This document shows, piece by piece, positions 1 to 7,534 of a DNA stretch of 64,000 bases. The notes beneath the pieces were generated by a model, which worked only from the letters and a program-made list of their open reading frames with translations, was not told the DNA's origin and searched no databases. The stretch spans positions 1-64,000 of the forward strand of contig JAJPHT010000027.1 of assembly GCA_021325135.1 (NCBI GenBank), read 5' to 3'. How positions within the stretch are numbered: position 1 is the first letter of the stretch; the number at the start of each line of letters is the position of its first letter. The position numbers and the translations under genes are program-made. This stretch comes from Pseudomonadota bacterium. GTDB taxonomy: Archaea; Thermoplasmatota; SW-10-69-26; JACQPN01; JAJPHT01.

Positions 1-89
1 ACGCTGAGGTTCTTCGTCGCGCAGAAGGCCAGGATGCCGGTCATGTTGGAGAAGCCGGCGAGGGTGGAGGAGGGAACGTCGGGGTGCAT
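1..89 (-). CDS. Partial gene, 5' end only (hypothetical)
   Basis: An ATG at complement(87-89) opens a frame that runs off the left edge of the window, giving about 29 residues (MHPDVPSSTLAGFSNMTG...). No domain can be recognised from so short a piece. It is divergent from the iron permease gene at 306, and the two share the intergenic region holding the DtxR-type operators, so it may also be iron-regulated. This is inference. The alternative is that the frame is open by chance. Confidence 0.4.
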   Translation of the reverse strand, partial: MHPDVPSSTLAGFSNMTGILAFCATKNLS

Positions 90-247
90 GAGACGGCCCT
101 CCTGGGGTCCCCTAGTTCCTGCTTGTTGAACACGGGCTCTCAAGTCGGGTGCCAGGCGTTCTAGGCTTGCCCGCAGAGTCACTTTGATATGGCATGGGCG
201 TATCCCGGCGACGCAGGGGTCGAAAACCCGAGGCTCGCGCCCGGGAT

Positions 248-292
248 TTCGGCTGACCTAAATTCAGCCGATGAAGATTTCGGCTCGCCTAA
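248..292 (+). promoter_or_regulatory. Two tandem DtxR/IdeR-type metal-repressor operators
   Basis: Two copies of the pattern TTCGG-N4-CCTAA lie at 248-261 and 279-292. They match the dyad TTNGG-N4-CCNAA recognised by iron- or manganese-dependent DtxR-family repressors. Their starts are 31 bases apart, about three helical turns, so both face the same side of the DNA. The downstream copy ends 13 bases before the ATG of the FTR1 permease, where the core promoter should lie. Iron-dependent repression of the permease is the natural reading. Confidence 0.65.
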
Positions 293-305
293 ACCGTGAT
301 CCCCC

Positions 306-2444
306 ATGCGCGCGACCTCCGTGGCCGTCCTCGTCCTCCTGCTGGCGATGCCCATCGTCCAGGCCACCGGGGACCCGACGCCCTTGGAGAGCGCCCGCGC
401 GCTCCACGACGCCCTGGTCCGGGGCGACGCCGTCGCAGCGCAAGCTGCATATGCGCAAGGCCTCCACGGGGGCATCGCCGCGCGGGACCCCGCGCTGGAC
501 GCCAACCTCACCGCCGCGCTGGGCTCCGCGAACGCGACCGTGCGCGCGCCGGCCATCGGCGACATGATCGCCGTGGGCGCGCTGGAGCGGGGCGACGAGC
601 AGCCCTGGCGCGACGTGGCCGCCTACCAGCTCAACCTCAGCGGCCCCGCCACCGACGCGCCCCTCTTCCGCGCGCAGGCCACGCGCGCCCTCGCCATCGA
701 GGTGCGCCAGCGCATGGCGGACGCGCTCTCCCTCTGGGACGAGCCCGCCAAGTCCGCCGCCCAGGCGGAGGCCGCGCAGGTCGCGTTCGGCCCCGTCGCG
801 GGCGCCGTCGAGCCCGTCGTGGGCGCGCCCTATGCAGCGCAGCTCGCCGACGAGGTCGCCTCCTTCGTCGAGGCCGTGCAGTCGGGCGACAAGGGCGAGG
901 CCACCGACGCCTCGGGCGTCGCGTCCTCCATCCTCTCCGAGTTCATCGCGCCCCCGACCACCATGGACGAGCGCCTGGCCAAGGTCGTCTCCGCCGCGGA
1001 CCTCCTGGGCTCCGAGTACGACGAGTACGTGAAGGGCGGCCAGGTCGTCGACCAGGACGCCTACGACCACGAGGTCCTCGGCGTCTTCGTGCCCGGGCTG
1101 GAGCAGCGCTGGAGTGCCGTCGAAGGCGACGTCGCCAAGGGGTGGCCCGCGCAGGAGGCCGCGCTGGACCAGGCCGTCGACTCGCTCAAGGAGAAGGTGG
1201 CCGCCAAGGCGCCCAACGCCGAGGTGGCCGCCCTCGTCCAGACGATCCACCGCGAGGCGGCCGAGGTCACGCCCTCCGCCGGGGCGCCCTCGGGCTCGTC
1301 CTCCTACGAGGCCGACGCCGCCGCGCTCCACGACGCGGTCGCCCGCGGGCTCGCCCTCGCGCAGGCGGGCGACAAGGCGGGCGCCCTCTCCGCGCTCCAG
1401 GCGGCGTACCTCGACGTGTACGGGCCCAGGCTGGAGCCTCGCGTCCTCGCGACGAGCCCCGCGATGAACCGCGACATCGAGTCGATTCTCAACCAGCAGC
1501 TTCCCGACGCCGTGAAGCGCGGCGCGTCCGCGGACGAGCTTCGCGCGCTCTCGGACGCCCTCGACGCCAAGGTGCAGGACGCGGGCGCCCTGGTGTCGGG
1601 CGCCTCGGGCAGCGACCCCGCGGCGTTCCTCAACGCCTTCCTCATCATGCTCCGCGAGGGCTTCGAGGCCATCCTCGTGCTGGGCGCGCTGGCGACGTAC
1701 CTCCTCCGCACGGGCCACAAGGCGAAGACGCCCCTCCTCTACGCGGGCGCCGGCGTCGGCGTGCTGGCCACGCTCGCGCTCTACGTCGCGGTCCAGCTCC
1801 TCGTCGACTCGCTGCCCGTCTCCCGCGACATCCTGGAGGGCGCGACCGCGCTCCTCGCCGTGGTCGTCCTCTTCTACGTCTCCTACTGGCTCATCTCCAA
1901 GGTGGAGGTGGGCAAGTGGAACCGCTTCATCCAGGGCAAGATGAAGGGCGCCCTCGCCAGCGGCAACGCGTATGCGCTCGCGGGCGTGGCGTTCCTGGCG
2001 GTCTTCCGCGAGGGGTTCGAGACGGTCCTCTTCTACCAGGGGCTCTACGGCAGCGGCGGGCACGGCGTGGCCATCACCGCGGGCGTCCTCGTGGGCGTCG
2101 TCGCCCTCGCGCTGGTCTTCCTGGGCTTCTACCGCTTCGGCGTGAAGATCCCCATGCGCCCCTTCTTCATCGTGACCAGCGCGCTGCTCTACTACCTCGC
2201 CTTCGCCTTCGCGGGCAAGGGCGTCCACGAATTGCAGGACGCGGGCGTCGTGACCACGACGATCCTCGGGCCCCTCGCCTCGGTCCTCGCGCTGCCCGTC
2301 GTGTCGGACGCTGCCTCGTTCCTGGGCGTCTTCCCCACGGCGGAGACGCTCCTCGCGCAGGCGGCGCTCCTGGTCGCCATCGCGGGCGGCCTCGCGTGGA
2401 CCCTGGTGTGGGAGCCCCGCCGCGCGCGGGCCGCGGACGCCTAG
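306..2444 (+). CDS. FTR1-family high-affinity iron permease
   Basis: This 712-aa protein is a high-affinity iron permease of the FTR1/EfeU type. It starts with a signal peptide (residues 1 to about 21), followed by an extracytoplasmic alanine-rich helical domain to about residue 430, then a polytopic membrane domain of about seven helices. The membrane domain carries the two REGFE iron-ligand motifs that define the family, at 450-454 and 568-572. The long N-terminal domain probably delivers or binds iron outside the membrane, as the extra domains of bacterial FTR1 systems do. Two DtxR-type operators sit immediately upstream. The stop codon overlaps that of the convergent tungstate ATPase gene. 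The family call is secure; the direction of transport and the redox partner are not visible. Confidence 0.93.
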   Translation: MRATSVAVLVLLLAMPIVQATGDPTPLESARALHDALVRGDAVAAQAAYAQGLHGGIAARDPALDANLTAALGSANATVRAPAIGDMIAVGALERGDEQPWRDVAAYQLNLSGPATDAPLFRAQATRALAIEVRQRMADALSLWDEPAKSAAQAEAAQVAFGPVAGAVEPVVGAPYAAQLADEVASFVEAVQSGDKGEATDASGVASSILSEFIAPPTTMDERLAKVVSAADLLGSEYDEYVKGGQVVDQDAYDHEVLGVFVPGLEQRWSAVEGDVAKGWPAQEAALDQAVDSLKEKVAAKAPNAEVAALVQTIHREAAEVTPSAGAPSGSSSYEADAAALHDAVARGLALAQAGDKAGALSALQAAYLDVYGPRLEPRVLATSPAMNRDIESILNQQLPDAVKRGASADELRALSDALDAKVQDAGALVSGASGSDPAAFLNAFLIMLREGFEAILVLGALATYLLRTGHKAKTPLLYAGAGVGVLATLALYVAVQLLVDSLPVSRDILEGATALLAVVVLFYVSYWLISKVEVGKWNRFIQGKMKGALASGNAYALAGVAFLAVFREGFETVLFYQGLYGSGGHGVAITAGVLVGVVALALVFLGFYRFGVKIPMRPFFIVTSALLYYLAFAFAGKGVHELQDAGVVTTTILGPLASVLALPVVSDAASFLGVFPTAETLLAQAALLVAIAGGLAWTLVWEPRRARAADA

Positions 2445-3109
2445 GCCATCTCCACGAACGCGCGAAGCCGCTCCGTTCTCGGACTCGCCAGCGTCTCCGC
2501 TGCGGGCCCCTCCTCCACGATGCGCCCCTCCTCCAGCAGCGCGACGCGGTCCGCGAGCCGCCGCGCCTGCGCCACGCTGTGCGTGACCAGGAGGACCGCG
2601 CAGCCGCGGGCGCGCTCGGCGCGGAGGAGGTCCTCCACGCGGCGCGTCCACTCAGGGTCGAGCTGGTTGGTGGCCTCGTCCAGGAGGAGCGCGTCGGGGC
2701 GCGCGACGAGGGCGCGGGCCAGCCCTGCGCGCTGCGCCTCGCCGCCGCTCAACGTCCACGCGCCCGCGTCGGCCCGCGCCGCGAGGCCCAGCGCGACCAG
2801 GCGCTCCGCCGCGACGCGGCGCGCGGTGGCGCGCGACGCGCCGCGCACGCGCAGTGGGTACGCGACGTTGTCCAGCGTGGAGGCGCGCAGGAAGCCGGGC
2901 CGCTGCTGGACGAGCCCGATGCGACGCAGCGGCGGCGCGGCGACGTGGCCGCTCTCCGGCGCGAGGAGCGTCGCGAGGATGCGCACGAGCGTCGTCTTGC
3001 CCGAGCCGCTGGGCCCCAGGAGCGCCACGCACTCGCCCGCCGCCACCGAGAGGCTCGCGTCGCGAAGCGCCCACTTGGCAATGCCGCGCGCCTGGAGGAG
3101 CGGCGTCAC
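2441..3109 (-). CDS. tupC: Tungstate/molybdate ABC transporter ATP-binding protein
   Basis: A 222-aa ABC ATPase with Walker A (GPSGSGKTT), a Q-loop glutamine, the signature LSGGEAQR, Walker B (DALLLDEAT) and the switch histidine in VTHS. It powers the permease encoded just upstream. The GTG start overlaps the TGA of that permease gene by three bases, so the two are probably translationally coupled. Together with the TupA-like lipoprotein this forms a complete importer operon (tupA-tupB-tupC). At 222 residues it lacks the C-terminal regulatory extension of larger molybdate ATPases. That function appears to have moved to the separate regulator at 4647. Confidence 0.88.
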   Translation of the reverse strand: MTPLLQARGIAKWALRDASLSVAAGECVALLGPSGSGKTTLVRILATLLAPESGHVAAPPLRRIGLVQQRPGFLRASTLDNVAYPLRVRGASRATARRVAAERLVALGLAARADAGAWTLSGGEAQRAGLARALVARPDALLLDEATNQLDPEWTRRVEDLLRAERARGCAVLLVTHSVAQARRLADRVALLEEGRIVEEGPAAETLASPRTERLRAFVEMA

Positions 3110-3720
3110 GCCTCGTCCTCCCCGCGGCGCGACTGGAGCCACGCGAGGCCCAGCGTCAGCGCGAACGCCAGCAGGAGGAGCAGCGCGCCAAGGGCGAGCG
3201 CCTCGGCGAAGTCGCCCTGCCCCACGTCCTGGAGGATCGCGGTGCCCAGCGTGCGCGTCTCGCCCTTGACGTTGCCGCCCACGAGGAGCGCGCCGGCCAC
3301 CTCGGCGAGGCTGCGCCCCATCCCCACCATGAGCGCGGCGACGATGCCCGCGCGCGCCTCGCCCACGAGCGTCCACGCGGCGCGCGCGGGGCCCGCGCCG
3401 CTCGCGCGCACGGCCTCGCGCACGTTGGCGGGCACCTCCGCCAGCGCGGCGACGGTGAGCCCCGCGATGAGCGGCGCCGCGAGGAACGACTCCACGACGA
3501 CGATGGCCGTGGGCGTGAAGAGGAGGCGCAGCGCGCCCAGCGGCCCTTCCCGCGACATGAGGAGATAGCCCAGCAGGCCTGCGATCACGGGAGGCAGGCT
3601 GTAGAGCGTGTAGAGCATCACGCGGAAGACGGAGCGGCGCCTCGCGCGCAGCCCCAGGAGCGCGCCCACGGGCACGCCCACGAGCGCGCCCAGGAGCGTC
3701 GCCTCCACCGTCACGCGCAC
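3106..3720 (-). CDS. tupB: Tungstate ABC transporter permease
   Basis: This integral membrane permease of the TupB type is at least 204 aa and has about five hydrophobic segments. It carries the cytoplasmic coupling loop (EAVRASGAGPARAAWTLVGEA) that docks on the ATPase. The start is uncertain. From the GTG used here the first membrane segment looks clipped. The frame stays open upstream (LDDLLGILLLT) back to the TGA of tupA, with only a CTG available there, so translation may begin at a CTG near 3753. It sits between the binding lipoprotein and ATPase genes of the same operon. Confidence 0.85.
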   Translation of the reverse strand: MRVTVEATLLGALVGVPVGALLGLRARRRSVFRVMLYTLYSLPPVIAGLLGYLLMSREGPLGALRLLFTPTAIVVVESFLAAPLIAGLTVAALAEVPANVREAVRASGAGPARAAWTLVGEARAGIVAALMVGMGRSLAEVAGALLVGGNVKGETRTLGTAILQDVGQGDFAEALALGALLLLLAFALTLGLAWLQSRRGEDEA

Positions 3721-3756
3721 CGTGAGGAGCAGGATGCCAAGGAGGTCGTCCAGGCG

Positions 3757-4587
3757 TCAGCCCCCCGGCTCGTCGGCGTCGGGGAAGAACACCTGCGCGC
3801 CCCCGACGCGATACGCCGCCACGACGGCCTGCCCGCGCGGGCCGGTGATCCAGTCCGCGAAGCGCTGCGCGAGGTCCTGGTGGACGCCCGGGTGCCGGGT
3901 CGCGTTCACCGGCGTCACGCCGTAGGGGTTGCGCAGCGCCGCGGGGTCGTTCTGGAAGAGGATGGCGAGGTGGCCAAGCTGCCCGTGCGCGCGCATGTTG
4001 GCCCACGTCGCCTCGTCGCTCAGCGCGTAGGCACCGGTCTGGTCCGCGAGGAGGAGCGTCTGCGACTGGCCCGAGCCGGTCTGCTTGTACCACGAGGCCG
4101 GGAACGTCGAGGCGTTGAGCCCCGCGGAGGCCCACAGCGACTTCTCCTTGACGTCGGTGCCCGACTTGTCGGCGCGGCTCGCGAAGGGGGAGGCGTTCTC
4201 GTGGACGCGCTGCAGGGCGAGGCTCGCGTTGGGCGCGGAGGCGATGCCCGCGGGGTCCTCCGTGGGGCCCACTAGGAGGAAGCGGTTGAACATCACGGGC
4301 CTCCGCGCGGTGCCGTCGCCCGCGGCCACGAGCTGGAGCTCGGCGGCGCGGCTGTGCGCGAGCAGCACGTCGACGTCGCCCCGCGCGGCCTTGGCGAGGA
4401 TCTCCCCCGAGCCCGCGACGACGGCCTTCGCGTGGATGCCCGTGTCGTTCTCGAACGCAGGGAGCAGCACGTCCAGCAGGCCCGAGTCCTGGGTCGTGGT
4501 CGTCGTGCCCAGGATCAGCGTGGGCTGCGCGGGCGCGGCGCACCCGGGGACCAGGAGCAGCAGGGCGACGAGGGCGAGGGCGCGCAC
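3757..4587 (-). CDS. tupA: Tungstate-binding lipoprotein
   Basis: This 276-aa periplasmic-type binding protein has a lipoprotein signal ending in the lipobox LLVPGC (Cys16). The mature part starts with the motif TTTTTQDSGLL, characteristic of TupA-type oxyanion receptors, which favour tungstate over molybdate. It is the first gene of the tupA-tupB-tupC operon and is divergent from a ModE/TOBE-like regulator, with a perfect palindrome between them. Specificity for tungstate rather than molybdate is inferred from the motif. Confidence 0.9.
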   Translation of the reverse strand: MRALALVALLLLVPGCAAPAQPTLILGTTTTTQDSGLLDVLLPAFENDTGIHAKAVVAGSGEILAKAARGDVDVLLAHSRAAELQLVAAGDGTARRPVMFNRFLLVGPTEDPAGIASAPNASLALQRVHENASPFASRADKSGTDVKEKSLWASAGLNASTFPASWYKQTGSGQSQTLLLADQTGAYALSDEATWANMRAHGQLGHLAILFQNDPAALRNPYGVTPVNATRHPGVHQDLAQRFADWITGPRGQAVVAAYRVGGAQVFFPDADEPGG

Positions 4588-4625
4588 GGCGGACCAGCGG
4601 CCGCGGGGCGGAAACCCTTTCGCTC

Positions 4626-4647
4626 CGAAGGGTCGTTTGACCCTTCG
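4626..4647. promoter_or_regulatory. Perfect palindrome between tupA and the ModE-like gene
   Basis: The arms CGAAGGGTC (4626-4634) and GACCCTTCG (4639-4647) are perfect inverted repeats separated by GTTT. A related copy, ACCCTTTCG, lies just to the left at 4615-4623. The right arm ends on the first base of the regulator's GTG start. This is a likely operator for the adjacent ModE/TOBE-type regulator, controlling itself and the transporter. It does not resemble the enterobacterial ModE box. Confidence 0.6.
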
Positions 4648-5249
4648 TGTTCGGCTTCGATGCGAGGACCCGCGCCCTGCTGGCGGCCTTGGCGCGGCAG
4701 GGCACGCTGGCGGCCGCGGCGCGCGAGGTGGGCATGGACCCCAGCAACGCGCGGCGCCACCTGCGCGCGGCGGAGGCGCGGCACGGCGCGCCCCTCGTGG
4801 CCGCGACGCGCGGAGGGGCCTCCCGCGGCGCGACGCGGCTGAGGCGCGCGGGCCGCGCGCTCCTGGCGCCGGGCCTCCTGGCGCGCGCCGAGGCCTACGA
4901 CGCGAAGGAGGGCGTCACGCCGCTGCGGCTCGGCCGGAGGGTCCTCCACGCGGCGGGCCCCGCGCCGACGCCCACGGTGCGCGTCGCGTTCCGCCCCGAG
5001 GACGTGGGCCTGGAGCGGCCGCAGAAGGGGCGCCCGGCGCGCAGCGTCCGCAACGCGCTGCCCGCGGTGGTGGAGCGCATCGAGCCCTCCGCAGAGGGGA
5101 CGCTCCGGGTGCGGCTCCTGGCGGGGGACCTCCCTTTGGAGGCGCGCATCACGCGCGGCGCGCTGCGGGAGCTTCGCCTGCGCGAGGGGAGCCGCGTCGT
5201 GGCGACGCTGAAGGCGACCGCCATCCGCATGGAGGCCGTGCGCCCGTAG
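4647..5249 (+). CDS. ModE-like HTH regulator fused to a TOBE domain
   Basis: The 200-aa protein begins with a LysR/ModE-type winged helix (residues about 5-60, with LAAAAREVGMDPSNARRHLR as the recognition region). It ends with a single TOBE-like oxyanion-binding domain (about 125-195: NALPAVVERIEPS...LEARITRGALRELRL). It probably senses tungstate or molybdate and controls the divergent tup operon. Classical ModE has two TOBE units (Di-MOP); only one is seen here, so oxyanion binding may need a dimer. The GTG start lies at the edge of the palindromic operator. Confidence 0.8.
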   Translation: MFGFDARTRALLAALARQGTLAAAAREVGMDPSNARRHLRAAEARHGAPLVAATRGGASRGATRLRRAGRALLAPGLLARAEAYDAKEGVTPLRLGRRVLHAAGPAPTPTVRVAFRPEDVGLERPQKGRPARSVRNALPAVVERIEPSAEGTLRVRLLAGDLPLEARITRGALRELRLREGSRVVATLKATAIRMEAVRP

Positions 5250-5261
5250 CGAGCGCGAAGC

Positions 5262-5362
5262 GCGAGCACCCTCGGGGCCTGGGGCGGAGCCCCCGAGAAA
5301 AACGCCTGTGCGAGCCTTGCGAGGTCTCCTCCCTCGTGCTCCTGCCGGGGGCGTTGCCCCCA
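5262..5362. terminator. Hairpin-rich spacer between convergent genes
   Basis: Short GC palindromes follow one another here: CTCGGGG...CCCCCGAG, an internal GGGGCGGAGCCCC, and GGGGGC-GTT-GCCCCC. They lie between the convergent ends of the ModE-like gene and the lipoprotein gene, so bidirectional termination is likely. The string GCGAGGTCTCCT and the GGGCGGAGCCC palindrome recur in the spacer near 25.1 kb, which suggests a dispersed structured repeat. Confidence 0.4.
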
Positions 5363-5368
5363 AACCCC

Positions 5369-5839
5369 TCAGTGAACGTTGACCCGGAACACGTCCGACT
5401 TGACCCAGCCCACCTGGAAGAGCTTCATCTCCAGCGTGTACTCGGAGTTGCGCAGCGAGTCGGGGATCTTCACGTACACGTCCACCGTGGGGTGGTCGGC
5501 GTCCATCTTGAACTGGTCCGCCGTCGTGCCGTTCTGCTCCAGGCGCAGCGACACGTCGCCGGGCTTCTTGGTGTCGTAGCTGCCCCCGAAGGTGATGCCC
5601 TTCTCGTTGAACTTCAATTCCTCCACAGCGAACTGCCGGTCGATGGTGAAGCTAGGCGAGGCGTGCGTGAGGCTCTTGGTGAGGTTGAGCGTGAAGTGCG
5701 CCTCCTCCCCGGTGAACCAGCCGATCTTGTCGGGCTTCAATTCGAAGTTGGAGGCGCTCGCGCCGCTGGCGGTGCAGCCCGCCAGCACGGCGAGCGCGAC
5801 GAGGAGGGTCAGACCCAACGGTGCCGCGCGCATGTGCAT
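5369..5839 (-). CDS. Small lipoprotein, unknown function
   Basis: A 156-aa protein with a lipoprotein signal (LAVLAGC) and a beta-rich mature domain containing NLTKS- and NGT-type N-glycosylation sites. No family was recognised. A second ATG two codons in (MRAAPLG) is equally good as a start. A TATA-like stretch inside the inverted repeat GAGGGG-TTTAT-CCCCTC (5896-5912) lies upstream on its strand and may be its promoter. Confidence 0.7.
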   Translation of the reverse strand: MHMRAAPLGLTLLVALAVLAGCTASGASASNFELKPDKIGWFTGEEAHFTLNLTKSLTHASPSFTIDRQFAVEELKFNEKGITFGGSYDTKKPGDVSLRLEQNGTTADQFKMDADHPTVDVYVKIPDSLRNSEYTLEMKLFQVGWVKSDVFRVNVH

Positions 5840-5923
5840 CCCGGCGACGCATCTCGGTCCCCGGGCGATGGGGGTTTCGATCTGCCTGCGGACCGGAGGG
5901 GTTTATCCCCTCGCCGCGGACGC

Positions 5924-6124
5924 TCAGCAGAAGGGATCGCAGGGGTACCCCGCGACGGCGCGCGCCCAGTTGATGAGGGCTGACGCGAAGGCGGCGTCCT
6001 CGCCGGGGCCGCACGTCGCCCCGCAGGAAGGGGGAGCCGGAGGCGGGGGGAGGGCGGCCGCGAGGGGCGTCGCGAGGCAGAGCGTCACGCACAGGAAGAC
6101 GAGCGCGAAGGTCTTCATGGTCAT
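5924..6124 (-). CDS. Small secreted cysteine-containing protein
   Basis: A 66-aa protein with a signal peptide (MKTFALVFLCVTLCLATPLAAA), then a proline run, then a short mature region with four cysteines (CGATC, CDPFC). It may start at MTMKT or MKT. It could be a small extracellular disulfide-bonded peptide. No family was recognised. Confidence 0.55.
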   Translation of the reverse strand: MTMKTFALVFLCVTLCLATPLAAALPPPPAPPSCGATCGPGEDAAFASALINWARAVAGYPCDPFC

Positions 6125-6237
6125 CCTTGCCCCGGAAGGGAGCTCACGGGGCCTAAGGGAGCGCAGGAAAAACCCTGCGCCGGCCCCCGCCGGGGAGGGC
6201 CCGCGGAGGCGGCAGGGCGCAAAGGGTTCACAACAAC

Positions 6238-6248
6238 CTTCTTAAGCC
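6238..6248 (+). promoter_or_regulatory. TATA-like box for the multicopper oxidase gene
   Basis: The stretch CTTCTTAAGCC lies 30-40 bases upstream of the ATG at 6278. Related strings sit in front of the valS (TTCTTAAAGCC) and deoxyhypusine synthase (CTTCTTGAAGC) genes at similar distances, which supports a shared core promoter element and leaderless or short-leader transcripts. Confidence 0.45.
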
Positions 6249-6277
6249 GCCCTCCCCGGTCATCGACGAGGCTCGCC

Positions 6278-7534
6278 ATGCGTCGCGTCGTCCTCGCGTT
6301 TGCCCTGGTCGCGGTCCTGGCCCTGTCGGGCTGCGCGGGCACCGGGCTCCTGACCACCGCGTCCACCGGCGGGGCGGGCAGCAAGGCGGACGCCATGCTG
6401 GCCCACGCGCCCGGCTCGGACGTGAAGCCCACGGGCCGCACGCAGGAGTTCGACCTCTACCTCTACCCCATGAACCACACGCTCTACCCGGGCGCGTCGA
6501 TGAACATGTGGGGCTTCAGCCTGGCGCCCGACGCGACGAAGGCGCAGTTCCCCGGCCCCACGCTGCGCGTGACCGAGGGCGACCGCGTCATCATCCACTT
6601 CCACCCCGAGACGGCGGGCTACAACCACACGCTCCACTTCCACGGGCAGGACGTCCCCAACGACCAGGACGGCGTGCCCTACGTCACGCAGAAGGTCGTC
6701 GAGTCGGGCGACAGCTACGACTACGACTTCATCGCGAAGCCCGCGGGCACCTACTGGTACCACTGCCACGTCGACACGGAGCACCACATCGACATGGGCA
6801 TGTACGGCGCGTTCATCGTGGACCCGCAGAACGTCAACGACGACCCGCACTACGACGGCGAGTTCGTCATGCTGCTGGACGACATGGACCGCTACCACAA
6901 CGAGGGCGGCCGCCCGCCCACCGACACGGGCCAGGTCCCCCAGGGGGGCGACGTCTACAGCTACCAGCAGTTCCTGGAGCGCCAGGCCAACGACGCGGTC
7001 ACGCGCAACCAGGTCGTCGGCCCCGCCCTCACCGAGCAGAACACCACCTTCCGCCCCAACCGCGACTGGTACCCCGTCACCTACCTGCCCTACACGGCGG
7101 ACTACCAGACGTTCCTCATCAACGGCCAGGCGTTCCCGTACACCTCGCCCCTCGTCGTGCAGGAGAACAAGACCTACCGCATTCGCATGATCAACGCGGG
7201 CAATGAGGTCTTCTCCATGCACCTGCACGGGCACCACCTCCTCGTCACGCACGTGGACGGCGTGCTCCTGGAGAGCCCGTACTGGGTGGACAACGTGGTG
7301 ATCGCGCCGGGCCAGCGCATGGACGTCTACTTCAAGGCCGACAACCCGGGCGTGTGGGACTTCCACGACAACTTCGGGCAGCACACGCAGAACGACGACA
7401 TCTTCCCGGGCGGCGCCATGACGATGCTCTGCTATCAGGGCCTCCAGGGCTGCCCGTCGGGCCACGACCACATGCACATGGCGCACGCGCATTCGGGCGA
7501 CCTCATCGGATGGGACCCGCGTGTGCTCGCGTAG
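6278..7534 (+). CDS. Two-domain multicopper oxidase lipoprotein
   Basis: This 418-aa protein is probably lipid-anchored outside the cell (lipobox LALSGC, Cys19). It has two cupredoxin domains. Domain 1 holds HFH (120-122) and the full type 1 copper signature HCHVDTEHHIDMGM (162-175). Domain 2 holds HLHGHH (315-320) and a late FHDNFGQH segment in which the usual HCH cysteine is absent. Type 1 copper in domain 1 only corresponds to the type C class of two-domain oxidases. Likely substrates are metals or phenols; the reaction is not established. The 3' end overlaps the next gene by 14 bases, so the two are probably co-translated. Confidence 0.87.
   Translation: MRRVVLAFALVAVLALSGCAGTGLLTTASTGGAGSKADAMLAHAPGSDVKPTGRTQEFDLYLYPMNHTLYPGASMNMWGFSLAPDATKAQFPGPTLRVTEGDRVIIHFHPETAGYNHTLHFHGQDVPNDQDGVPYVTQKVVESGDSYDYDFIAKPAGTYWYHCHVDTEHHIDMGMYGAFIVDPQNVNDDPHYDGEFVMLLDDMDRYHNEGGRPPTDTGQVPQGGDVYSYQQFLERQANDAVTRNQVVGPALTEQNTTFRPNRDWYPVTYLPYTADYQTFLINGQAFPYTSPLVVQENKTYRIRMINAGNEVFSMHLHGHHLLVTHVDGVLLESPYWVDNVVIAPGQRMDVYFKADNPGVWDFHDNFGQHTQNDDIFPGGAMTMLCYQGLQGCPSGHDHMHMAHAHSGDLIGWDPRVLA

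Noticed and set aside
264..2651. A 795-codon open frame on the minus strand
   Set aside because: It is antisense to the FTR1 gene, rich in Arg/Gly/Ala/His with no domain. High-GC codon bias opens such shadow frames.
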